Both the position numbers and the translations under genes were made by a program. The notes under the pieces are model-generated. The model was not told the DNA's origin, ran no database searches, and saw only the letters and a program-made list of their open reading frames with translations. Shown here one piece after another: positions 1 to 9,736 of a stretch of 64,000 nucleotides of DNA. Origin of the DNA: Phytophthora colocasiae (Eukaryota > Oomycota > Peronosporomycetes > Peronosporales > Peronosporaceae); NCBI GenBank assembly GCA_018806915.1, contig JAGKQI010000098.1, positions 186,001-250,000 of the forward strand. Reading direction: 5' to 3'. Numbering within the stretch: the first letter of the stretch is position 1; every line of letters begins with the position of its first letter.

Positions 1-413
1 GCCGCCACGAGGGAAGACACCGCCTGGACGCACGCCACAACAACCACGTGCAGACCGAGATGTCCTGGCAAGTCTCAGCGACCGCCACCGCTGTCGTCTG
101 CAGCGAGAGGAGGCCAAGCGCACCAGTGCTGCACCTGAGGGTACGGAGGATAACATGGTATACAGGCAGAAAATCCTAATGAATGTGGTGTGATCGACGT
201 AGATCTAGTAGAAGAGTGCCGCTTGTCAGCTAGTGCAGAGGCCAATAATAATACCTCAGAACTGAGTGGACCCACGATGAAGAAGGCAGCCAAGTACTGT
301 GCGAAGTTGATGACGCCGGACATGGAGAAAAGCAGCCGGACACCCCTCGCACCTGTGTGGACACCAACGTTTCTGAGGCCAAGGACGCTGATCAAACGGA
401 AGAGCCTGAAGCT

Positions 414-3400
414 ATGGAGACGGCGATGTTCAACGAGACTACGCTTACGCATCGAACGAAGTCTATGGCGGATGTGGTTGCGCATGATGAGTCGGCGATG
501 CCATCTCAACAGCGATCAGTCCCTTCCGCCGTGCATCCTCGCAGTTTGGGCAAGAGGAAGTGCCCAACGCCGCCATCGAACAGAGGGCGAGCACGAGAGC
601 TTCCGCAGGAAGACGACGAATACGATGATAAGGTATGTTATGTTGTCGCCATCCAACATAAGTGGCGTGGTATTTGTGTGTAAGCTAACATAAGATCCAT
701 CATATGTGCAGAACGAGGCCGACGGCATCTCAGTCGACCATAGAGAAGGCGGTGCTATTGATCTCGAGGAAGATACTGGCATCTCGGATGATGGTAGTCG
801 CGAGGACGAGCCGGGACAGTATGAGATACCCGTTTGTGTCGTGGATGGCGATCCAAACCTGATGCGCGACGGAGCTCGTCAGTGTACAGGCCTGAACTCT
901 GATGTCGACTCGGATGGTGGCGATGATGACGAGGATGAATGGGAGGATGATTGGCAACTGGGAGATTTGTCGGATGAGGAGGCAGATCCTGTACCTGTGG
1001 AGTTGCCGGACTCACTCTGTAGCTCTGTTGCCAAGAATGCTGCGGGTCTCCGAGAGATGAAGCGATCGGGCTGGGAGTATGGTACGCTGCGCTTCCACAT
1101 GACGCTAGATTACCTACATAAGCTAAAATTATGTTTGTGTGTATGTTGTCAGACCCCAAACGATTCGGCCCTGATCCAACGTACGCCGGGCTGTACGATG
1201 GCCCATATGGACCATCCCAAAGTGTCCTCTCGGTGGCGGAAGATCCTTTGGCTCTCTTCTTTTATTTTCTGCCGCCCAAACTATGGGCCCAGATTGCCGT
1301 GGAGAGTAACCGTTACCACACTCAATCCATTCCTGGACGAGCGCGCCGCATTCGATCTCAGAAACGCGAAAAAGGGGGAGAACCTGAGAGCTATGGAGAC
1401 GTTCGCCGGTGACTTGCGCACGTGCAACCTATCGAGTCATGGGAGATTTTGAGGTTGTTGGGTCTGCTGATTTCACGGATGCTAGCACCCATGAGAAAGG
1501 GTATTGCCGCGCATTGGGCAGTGACACACCTAGGGGCGCTGCCGGTGAATCAATTTGGGAAGTTTATGTCTCGCAATCGATTCTTTCACATCCTGGGAAG
1601 TCTTCACTTCTCTAACAACAAGTCGCCGCAGGCCGATACAGATCGAGCATGGAAGATTCGCCCTGTTGTGGACGTACTTCAGCGCACATTCGCCAGAGGA
1701 TACAAGGTGCCTCCTGTGATTAGTTTTGATGAAGCTACACTGCCGTCCCGTTCACGGTACAACCCCACAAGACAGTACAACAAGGATAAACCCCAAAAGT
1801 GGGGGACGAAGGTGTTTGTGGCGGCGTGTGCAGATACTGCGTATTGTATGAGGTAAGTCACCTCGTGTGCCCGTGCCGAGCTGAAGCTCGGGCTTATGTA
1901 AGTCCTTATGTTGGATCGGAACCATCATAAGACTCACAAATTGTTGTTTTTGTCAACATACTAGACTCGAAGTCTACTGTGGTGCAAAATCTCACCTCCG
2001 GACACCAGTTCCTGCAGATAACAATTGTAGTGAAGCAGCTGTATTGCGGAACATGAAGGCATTGTGTCCTCCTTCACCAACATCTCCGTGGCGTCTCGTG
2101 GTAACAGACCGCTTCTATACGTCGGTGAAGCTGGCTTTGGAGCTGCTTCATCGACGTATGTATATTACAGGCACCATTCAAACCAGAGCAGCAGGATATG
2201 CAATGGGCGTCAAGACGGAAAAGAAGACGGAGACGGTGAACGGAGTGCAAGAATTAGTACCTCGTCCTGGAACTATCAAGTTGGCGGAAAACAATCAGTT
2301 TCCTCAGCTCACCGCGGCCATGTGGATGGACCGCAATCCCGTTCACATGCTCAGCAGTGGAGGAAGCCGAAAGCTGGTACCAGTCCGTGAGTATTTGGAT
2401 TCTTGTTGAGGCCATGCTGACCGAAAATGATCTGACCTACACCATGTTTTTGCTTGTAGAGCGACGTATTCGAGGCATCGTCCAGACATTGCAAGCACCG
2501 GGGCTGGTACGCGACTACCACCGATACATGGGTGGGGTTGACGTTCACGATCAGCTCCGGATGCAGCGTTACAGTGTACAACTATCGTACAAGTCACGAA
2601 AATACTACAAGACGCTGTTCCTCGGCCTAGTCGACATGGCTTTGGTCAACGCTTTCATTGTTTTTCGGCACTACAAGAAGGTGAATGGTGAGCGTCCAGC
2701 CAAGCACTATGCATTCTTCGAGACTTTGATGGAGCAACTGCTGGCAGTTGACGCAGAGACGTTCGAAAGTATTCACGTAAGTGCCTATGATGTCCAGACA
2801 ACATAAGCTATTTATCGGTATCCTGAGATACAACATAACACCAACATAACCATGTCTTGTGTGTCGTGCTGCGTACAGGCCGCGACACGCGCTGAAGATC
2901 GTACGGCAGTCTCACCAGCATACAGCACTAGCAATGGCCAGCGAACCCCTGCACAGATTGATGAGGGCCACGAGCTTGTCGCGAGCTCGGACACTGCCGA
3001 CAAAGTACCTGGAAAGAAGACGAGACGTCAACGATCATGTAAGGTTTGCGCTATTTTCAAGACCAAGCCGCGCAAGTACTCCAAGTACTATTGTCCTGAA
3101 TGCTCTTCTGCTGTTGCTCGGTATGTATTGCATTATCAACTTGTTCTCTTCCAACCTAACGATAGTATGCATTCAGAAAGTATATGTGCAACGTAGTTCG
3201 CGATGGGAGGGAGCGCACCTGCTTTCAAATATGGCACCTCGATTGGAGCAACGGAAACAACATACCGCGGCGACTGGAACAGGAGCACGCGATCAGAGAA
3301 CGCGGGGCAGCTAAGCGTCCAGGAAAGAAGCGGCGCGGACGTGTACAGACTGCTGCAGGTGATGGTGTTGTGGGTGGCTCCCACAGAGAAGACCGCAGTC

Positions 3401-3534
3401 GCGATAACGGCGACGAGGAAGGACATGACGCCAAGCACAGCGGCGACGACGACGGACACGATGGTGACGAACACAATGGCGACGTCGACGACGAAGGACT
3501 CGACAGCGACTCGCTTCCCACGGAAGCAGAGTGA
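414..3534 (+). pseudogene. piggyBac (DDE_Tnp_1_7) transposase, 7 exons, in-frame stop
   Basis: Cut-and-paste transposase of the piggyBac family. Proposed exons are 414-632, 712-1081, 1153-1852, 1965-2386, 2460-2776, 2879-3120 and 3177-3534; every junction keeps phase, although the donor at 1082 (GTACGC) is weak. The catalytic aspartates fit ISFDEA (exon 3), VVTDRFYTS (exon 4) and GGVDVHDQLR (exon 5). A cysteine-rich segment follows (CKVC...CPEC) in exons 6-7, as in piggyBac C-terminal zinc-binding domains, then a Lys/Arg and Asp-rich tail. The acidic N-terminus is typical. At 1410-1412 a TGA interrupts exon 3 in frame; the aligned residue in the 15436-18803 copy is arginine, so a CGA to TGA change is likely. 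The start at 414 is the first ATG of the open frame and is tentative. Confidence 0.75.
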
Positions 3535-3865
3535 GGTGATGTGCAGACAGGGTGGCTCTATTTTGTTTGGGGCCTTGCATAACTATCAAGTAATCAGTTG
3601 GCGCGTTATATTTATATTGCTTCTCATTGGTGCAGCGTTTGCAATCCAGCTTCATGAACACCTCCAACGTTTCAGAAACGAGGTGTTCAAATAACCGGGA
3701 CAGCTTCTATGTTGGAATATTCATCTTTAGATAGTCCTCTGTGCTTGTTGAACCAACATAAAGCCATGCTAAGTTGTAGGAGCCTTTTTCTAATCGGACA
3801 TAATCCGAACTTTCCTGGTAGCATAGCGGGACGAAAATTCACTGCATACAAATCCATATATATTT

Positions 3866-3888
3866 TTATGTTGTACGGTACTACATAA
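3866..3888. repeat. Subterminal near-palindrome of the first piggyBac element
   Basis: A 23-bp inverted repeat with arms TTATGT/ACATAA and inner GTAC/GTAC, one mismatch pair, ending 33 bp from the inferred right terminus. It sits where the second element has its own palindrome, so it is a candidate transposase binding site. Half-sites of the form ACATAAG or CTTATGT recur in this element's introns (about 654, 686, 1113, 1894, 1928, 2801). Confidence 0.6.
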
Positions 3889-3925
3889 GAGCCCCGGCTA
3901 CGGGTGTCGGGAAGTAAGGGGTTAA

Positions 3926-5902
3926 ATTCCAAGGAAGTTTTCATCAGCTAAAAAAAAAGTAGAAGATTGTTGTCGCAGTTGGCAGGTGATTCACGCGAAC
4001 ACCATAGTTTCGGCTAAAAACGTAAGCGTAGCTGCAAAGGCTATCGTGTCGTCAACACTATCCTTACGTGCCTGGAGTTCAGTCATAATGATGAATCTGA
4101 GAACGAAAGGGCTAAGTACTCGCACAAGAGTATTGAAGGCACTTGTAAGTTACAAGTTGTAACTTGTCAAGCGTGAGGTAGGCAGCTTCTTCTGACCAAA
4201 ACCAACTCAAAAGAATGCGTATGCTCGATATCCATGCAGGAATTTCAACTACTGAACGGTGCAACTTGCACCGTGCAAGTACAACAAGACAAAAAGCTGG
4301 AGATATTATTAGGCATGTGTGTAGGCTTCCTACTCAGCATACTTCAGTACATCTACCGACCTCAGCAATGCTTGGCGAGGGTGTGGCCATAATGATGTGG
4401 GGTCATCACCTACATGTAGGTGTGTCTCATTTTGTTCACACAAGGTTTGTGAGTCACGTGAAGGTCGTTTGCGACTGAGACAAACTTTTATTCTTTTCGA
4501 TAGGATATGGCAGGTCATTAGATATTGCTCATCACTTTCCGATCTCTATTCTTAAGATCTGTATGTGATACATATTTGTAATGCATGCAAAATATTATGG
4601 AGGAGGGTTTTGAAAGAGCATTAGCCACCGGAATATTGTATTTCGGAGGTTCTGTCATAGAGTTGTACCGCCGCAGCAAAGATACGCATATCAGACCGCT
4701 TCCACTTCAACTCCGGCCGAACGACGTATCTCTCCGCTTTGCTCGAGTACGCTGCTGCACTTGCAGTTAATGCACTTGCGCAGCTCTCTATAGCGGGGTG
4801 GGTTCGCTCTGCGAATGCTGCCGACTTCTTGAACGATGTTCATCAGTCTCATGTTCATGTACGAGGCGAGGAAGGTTGAGCTGCAGTGTAGCCGGTTGCC
4901 ATGAGATCGTAGCAGATCAACACAAAGCCGCAATCGCGTTGTGCGGCATTGTGTATCCAGAGTGCCCTGGATTCTTGAGCAGCGAGCTCCATGCTGGACG
5001 GGATGGCCTCGTGATCCGAGCTCGACGCAAGTTATTGGGAGCGGAGGTACAACACCTTGGCAAAGGAGCATGCAAAAGCTGCAGGCCAACACCTTGGGGT
5101 GGTAACTTATCATCGCAGACAAGACCGTCGGTGAGGACGTCGTGCGCGTGGCCCTGCGAGACGGAGGCCCACGCGGAACTGAAGAATAGCCAGACGACTG
5201 GCTGCGCGTAAGCGCGACGCCGCGACACGCGCTGAACACGGGAGCCACTGCGTGTGCGACTTCACTGGAGTGCAGGACGCCTGTCTTGGCAGTCTTGCAG
5301 GGCAGTCTTTGTAGTAGCAATGCTACAGAGGCAGTCTCCGGCCTGGCATTAGCATTGCGGGCAAGCGCTTGCTACGTCACATGCGATCCTGGCTCAACGT
5401 CAACACATGTACTGATATTGTAAAATGAATAAAAAGGCAGAACGACTTGCTTTTAGCGCCTGCACAGTTCATTTCGCACAACTTATAAGTACTGCAATCT
5501 ATATATCGCTTCTTTATAAAACCCAGCTGCAGGAGCTCCTTAGTCCATACAGAAGTGCCTCATACTGCAGCATTGGTCGTTCAGCAAGCAACGTGTTTAA
5601 AAAATTTTTTACAAGCGTAAAAAGATATCCACTACAGTACTATCTAAACGATTCCTGCTGCGACAGTACTTTCTCAAAATCTTCTGTGGTTACTTGTCTT
5701 TGTAGAGTGTCAGGTCGCCGACGACTATGGGCCGAATGTCCACCCCACAAATGCTTGCTGTAGTGGTTGTACCCCACATCGCTTCAGCGCCAAGCCTTGC
5801 TGGTGGTTTTCTTAAGTCATTTCTTTTTTTCCGGTGACAGCCTTGGATAGCCGCGACTTCGGAGCTCTTCCGACCTCAGTCACAACGGAGACGACGGACG
5901 CC
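3926..5902. other. Intergenic, no supportable gene
   Basis: About 2 kb between the piggyBac end and the first FYVE-like gene. Open frames exist on both strands (for example 209 codons on the minus strand, 5320-4691) but none shows a recognisable domain or splice structure. Around 4990-5200 on the plus strand, short coding-looking stretches occur in shifting frames, so a decayed gene is possible. I see no RNA gene or convincing repeat. Confidence 0.5.
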
Positions 5903-7084
5903 ATGGGATCATCCAAGGCGCAGTACACAAGTCCGTACGCGCCACTGGTGCTCACTGCCAAAGAACGCAAACAGCTACGACAGCTCGCCGAGAGTCTCAT
6001 CGAGGTGAATGTGGACAGCTACGAGGAGTTCCTTTACGCGAATGATGGCAAACTTCCAGAGCGCGAGTGGAAGTTCTTTCGCCGCGACGAACAGGTCGAG
6101 ACGTACGTGCGCCGCCGCGACAAATATAACTTGAACGGCTTCGGCGCGCCGCAGAAGCTGCACGCCGACTCGTTCACCCGAACTGTCACGAGTCTCAGCA
6201 GTACTCGAAGTGAGGAGTTTTCGTCGCTTAATGTGGCCGATATCCGCTCCATCGGGAAGCGGGACGGCACGATCGAGGAGGCAGTGCATGGTGCCATGTG
6301 CCCCACCACGGAGATGATGCGCTACAATTCAGAATACCTGGAGGATGGCATGGAGGACGGCTGTGTGCTGGCTATCATCGACAATGTGACGCAGGAAGAC
6401 CCGTTCACGTCCCTCAGTGTTCGCTGGGGGGTCACTGAGAACTCACCCATTCTTCGCAAGGTCATTAAGAGCTACGACCACGTGTATCTGGACGCCACGG
6501 GCTTCACTAAACTCAGCAACGGAGAACGGGTGGGTTACCATTTGGTGCACTCGGTTGACTTCAAGGGCACGACACCCTGCCTACCGCAGTATTTCCGCGG
6601 GCAGGTTGCTTCTATCGGATTCTGGCGTCAAGTCGAGCCGAATGTTGTGCAGATCCACGGCCATGGAGTCTACCAACTTCCGTTCGAGCGTGCGCGGAAC
6701 CTGTTTATCCCTGCCATTGCAACTTCCTTGTCTAAGTCGATGATCCACGTCTTCTACGCGTCAACGATGAAGAAGCTGCGGTGTGCCATTCGGGAGCAGC
6801 GGATGCAAATGCTGTTCCGGCCTCAATGGAGCGCCAACCACCCGTGTAGTGTCTGTAAAAAGAAGCGGACGATGCACAAGGGTTCAAGTTGCGAGTTGTG
6901 TGGTGAACATGTCTGCAAACTTTGCCGGATCACTCACAAAGTACCGACGGTGGAGCTCGACAACATAATGCACCATTCCAAAACGCACTTATGTCCATTC
7001 TGTCTGCTGACGGTGTCCAACAAGACAGCAGCAGAGACAGTGAGAGCTGAAGTCGGAGCTGGACAGTATGGCACTCTGCAGTAA
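5903..7084 (+). CDS. FYVE-like zinc-binding protein, paralogue 1
   Basis: A 393-residue intronless protein. The N-terminal two thirds have the look of the lipid-binding (START-like) part of the large oomycete FYVE family. The C-terminus holds a cysteine cluster: CSVC (near residue 315), CELC, CKLC and CPFC, eight cysteines in four CxxC pairs, which fits a FYVE/PHD-like double zinc site. The classical FYVE WxxD and RRHHCR motifs are not present, so phosphoinositide-3-phosphate binding should not be assumed. The start is the ATG at 5903; upstream in-frame sequence to 5834 has no ATG, and the paralogue starts at the matching point. It faces its paralogue at 7639-8841 in convergent orientation. 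The cellular role is unknown; family members are thought to act at endomembranes. Confidence 0.85.
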   Translation: MGSSKAQYTSPYAPLVLTAKERKQLRQLAESLIEVNVDSYEEFLYANDGKLPEREWKFFRRDEQVETYVRRRDKYNLNGFGAPQKLHADSFTRTVTSLSSTRSEEFSSLNVADIRSIGKRDGTIEEAVHGAMCPTTEMMRYNSEYLEDGMEDGCVLAIIDNVTQEDPFTSLSVRWGVTENSPILRKVIKSYDHVYLDATGFTKLSNGERVGYHLVHSVDFKGTTPCLPQYFRGQVASIGFWRQVEPNVVQIHGHGVYQLPFERARNLFIPAIATSLSKSMIHVFYASTMKKLRCAIREQRMQMLFRPQWSANHPCSVCKKKRTMHKGSSCELCGEHVCKLCRITHKVPTVELDNIMHHSKTHLCPFCLLTVSNKTAAETVRAEVGAGQYGTLQ

Positions 7085-7638
7085 CCGTCTTACCTATGAA
7101 TCATTCCTCAAGAGATACGTGTCCGAACGAAGGACACAGCACCCAAGTACTTATTAGTGTCATTACGGCAGCTTGCTTCGGAACAGGCTGCAATGTATTC
7201 GATATGTGGGTATTAACGCGAGTTTTATTTTCGCTGCATTTATTCTTGTTGTAGGAGTGATTGTCCTTTTGTTTATTTTTGTTGTAGGAGTGATTGTCTT
7301 TTTGTTGAAGTTGAAGTTGTCACTATTTAACCCCGCATTAATGCCCTGTAGAGAGCTAAGGCACCTAGGTCGCCACAGCATTGCGCTGCACAAGTGTGCA
7401 CACCAGGCCTGCCTTTGGCGGTGGGGTCTCTTCACACAATCAGATAGTCTTTGCAGGAGGGACGTTGAACGTGTGAGTCGGTCGAGGTTGTGACGACCGT
7501 TGTCAGTCGGACGCTCATGTGTCGAATCGTGCCAAACTCATGATTAGGAGATAAAAACCTCGACTTGAGCAACTAGTGATCAAGAGCAGTCTACTCAACC
7601 AGAAACTAGAAACTATGTGCAGTAATGGAAGACATTGA
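7085..7638. other. Spacer between convergent FYVE-like genes
   Basis: The 554-bp gap shared by the 3' ends of the two FYVE-like genes. It contains the 33-bp tandem repeat annotated separately and otherwise no coding signal. Terminators or polyadenylation sites for both genes should lie here, but no motif was distinctive enough to call. Confidence 0.6.
7239..7304. repeat. 33-bp tandem duplication (two units)
   Basis: Two adjacent 33-bp units (7239-7271 and 7272-7304) share the core GTTGTAGGAGTGATTGTC and differ at only two positions. The tract is T-rich on the plus strand and lies between the two convergent genes. Confidence 0.9.
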
Positions 7639-8841
7639 CTATGGGAACCGGTCGTACCAGCCTGCCTCAATTTCGGCACGAACCACCTCTGTCGTGTCCG
7701 CGTTGACTACCTTGGTCATGCAGAATGGACAGACTCGCACCTTTGTCCAGTTCATCTTGTTGTCTAGTTCCACGGACGCCACTTTATGGGTGATGCGGCA
7801 CACCGAACACACGAGTTCCCCACACAAGTCACAACTTTCACCCTTGTGAATCAATCGCTTCTTGTTGCAGACGCTGCACACACGATCGGCACATGACTGA
7901 GAACGCGGTAGAGCTTGTGTCCTTCGTTCCGTCAACGCCCAACGGAGCTTCTTCATGTGAGAGGCATAGAAGATATGCATGACCGACTTGGACATGGATG
8001 TCGTTACCACAGGCACGAAGAGTGCACGGGCTCGCTCGAAAGGGAGTGCAAACACTCCTCGGCCGTGGATCTCCACAACATTGGGCGATGTTTGTCTCCA
8101 GAATCCGATAGCAGCTACTTGGCCACGGGAATAGTCCGGTAACGGAGGGGTGACCGACGGGAAATCGACGGAGTGAAGCAAGTGAAAGGCAACACGTTCG
8201 CCGTTGCTCAGGTGGGTGAAGCCTGTTGCTTCCAAGTAGATGTGGTCGTAGCTCTTGAGGATACTGCGGAGGATCGGCGGATTCTCAGTCACTCGCCAGC
8301 GGATTGATAGAGACGTGAATGGCTCCTCTTTTGTCACATTGTCGATGATCACTAGCACGTTGCAGTCCTCGATGCCGTCTTGCACGTACACAGATTTGTA
8401 CCTCATGGTCTCCGTTGTTGGTCCCATGGCACCGTACACTGCGTCTTCAATCGTGCCATCTCTCGACCCGATGGAGCGGATATCAGCCACGTCTAGTGAT
8501 GACAGTTCTTCACTGCGAGCACTACCGGAGCTAGTAGTGCTGCTCGTATCGGAACCACGGCGAAACTTCTTGGTTGCCCCGAAGCCTCGGAGGTTATACC
8601 TCTCTCGACGACGCAGATACGTCTCGACCTGCTCGTCACGACGGAAGAACTTCCATTCGGATTCAGGGAGTTTTCCGTTGTGATCATACACAAACTCCTC
8701 GTATCCATCCACGTTGACTTCTACGAGGGTTTTAGCGAGCTGGCGAAGTTGCTTTTTCTCCTTGGTGCTCAGTACGATTGGCGGGTACGGGCTTGTGAAC
8801 GGTGCTTTCTTGGTGCTGGAGGCGAAGTTTTTAAACTCCAT
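7639..8841 (-). CDS. FYVE-like zinc-binding protein, paralogue 2
   Basis: A 400-residue intronless paralogue of the gene at 5903-7084, similar along its whole length, including the N-terminal block after TSPYPPIVL and the C-terminal CxxC pairs (CSVC, CDLC, CSVC, CPFC). It also lacks the classical FYVE basic motif. The ATG at 8841 (protein starts MEFKNF) is chosen because it aligns with the partner's start; the open frame runs upstream to 9018 without an ATG. The convergent arrangement points to an inverted tandem duplication. Its 5' end faces the first hydrolase gene across about 0.9 kb. Confidence 0.85.
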   Translation of the reverse strand: MEFKNFASSTKKAPFTSPYPPIVLSTKEKKQLRQLAKTLVEVNVDGYEEFVYDHNGKLPESEWKFFRRDEQVETYLRRRERYNLRGFGATKKFRRGSDTSSTTSSGSARSEELSSLDVADIRSIGSRDGTIEDAVYGAMGPTTETMRYKSVYVQDGIEDCNVLVIIDNVTKEEPFTSLSIRWRVTENPPILRSILKSYDHIYLEATGFTHLSNGERVAFHLLHSVDFPSVTPPLPDYSRGQVAAIGFWRQTSPNVVEIHGRGVFALPFERARALFVPVVTTSMSKSVMHIFYASHMKKLRWALTERRTQALPRSQSCADRVCSVCNKKRLIHKGESCDLCGELVCSVCRITHKVASVELDNKMNWTKVRVCPFCMTKVVNADTTEVVRAEIEAGWYDRFP

Positions 8842-9736
8842 AACGACCGAATGCTGTGGAGTGCCGCTCACTCGGCGGGATTCGAAGTGAAATCGATGCT
8901 GGCAAGCAAGTGCACGACAGACGACAGCAGGCTTCGCTTGACCGGACCTGACACCCACGTCGGGGTCGACTCGTGAGTCACGAGTCGTGACAGCACCGAT
9001 CAAAAGTACAGTAGGCACGAACTGTGGCGCTTGGAGACTTTACCGGAGACCAAGCCTTGCGCAGTTCAGAGCACACCGCCTACGGTACATGTACAGTGGG
9101 CCCTCCTGCAGGTGACATTGCACAAATTTTGCGGGGCGCCACGGTCAGCGTATCGGAGGCAACTTCAAAGTTCAGCATTCACTATAGGCTGTCGACGTCG
9201 CTGGTTCGGTGGAGAACAAGCAAGCGGGTCCAGTTGATACTGCCTAGAGTCGCTTGCTGCAGCCTGGACTCAGTAGACCAGTAGGGAAGGACAGTAGCCT
9301 GTCATTGATTGATGGCCAACTAAGTCCCGCAATGTCTTCATTTCACCACGCTACGGATTCCGCTGAGATCAACTTCCACCAGCTGTTCGGGCGTGTCATT
9401 CATAGCAGTGACACAGTTTTTCAACGCGGCTTGTCTTGACTTGACACCTTACTGAAGACTGCAGGTACTACAGGGTTCGTTCCTTCACATGGGGAGAGAC
9501 TAAGTGTCGGTCTCCGCTTCTTGAATAACCCTGGACAACAACAGAACCTTCGTTGGAGACAAAGTCCACACGTCCATATGGAGTGCTGCAGTGGGAGCTT
9601 TCTGCGGACCTCTTCCACGCCATCAACCAGAGCCGTGCGGTCCGCTGAACCAAGTTGATGCTGCTTCCCCCCACACTGTGATGGATAGATCCCTTGGCAC
9701 TCCTGGATTCTCCCCGCGTCGGCGCCGTCTTTCATC
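8842..9736. promoter_or_regulatory. Divergent intergenic region
   Basis: The 895 bp between the start codons of a minus-strand FYVE-like gene and a plus-strand hydrolase gene must carry both 5' regions. No coding frame here looks real, and no canonical oomycete initiator could be fixed by eye. Confidence 0.45.

Larger units (their letters stand above)
1..3921 (+). mobile_element. piggyBac-type transposon, right part (left end outside window)
   Basis: The body is the spliced transposase described separately. The right end is inferred at 3921: the last four bases before a TTAA (3922-3925) are GGGG, so the terminus reads CCCC inward, like the better defined element at 15436-18803. A near-palindrome lies 33 bp inside the end (3866-3888, arms TTATGT and ACATAA around two GTAC blocks). 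Bases 3535-3865 are 3' noncoding element sequence. The first ~410 bases hold no ATG-started frame that can be tied to the transposase; the joined frame is open from 252 but has no ATG before 414. The left terminus and its TTAA are not in the window, so element length and target duplication cannot be measured. Confidence 0.7.

Noticed and set aside
1410..1412. TGA read as selenocysteine in the piggyBac transposase.
   Set aside because: The matched residue in the sister element is Arg, not Cys, and transposases are not selenoproteins; a nonsense change is simpler.
4691..5320. A 209-codon minus-strand frame.
   Set aside because: No ATG-supported family, no domain and no splice partners; composition does not look like a conserved protein.
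5834..5902. Start of the first FYVE-like gene at the GTG at 5834.
   Set aside because: Eukaryotic gene; the ATG at 5903 aligns with the paralogue's start.
7321..7345. TTTAACCCC as another piggyBac end.
   Set aside because: No partner terminus, palindrome or second TTAA-GGGG arrangement nearby; chance match.
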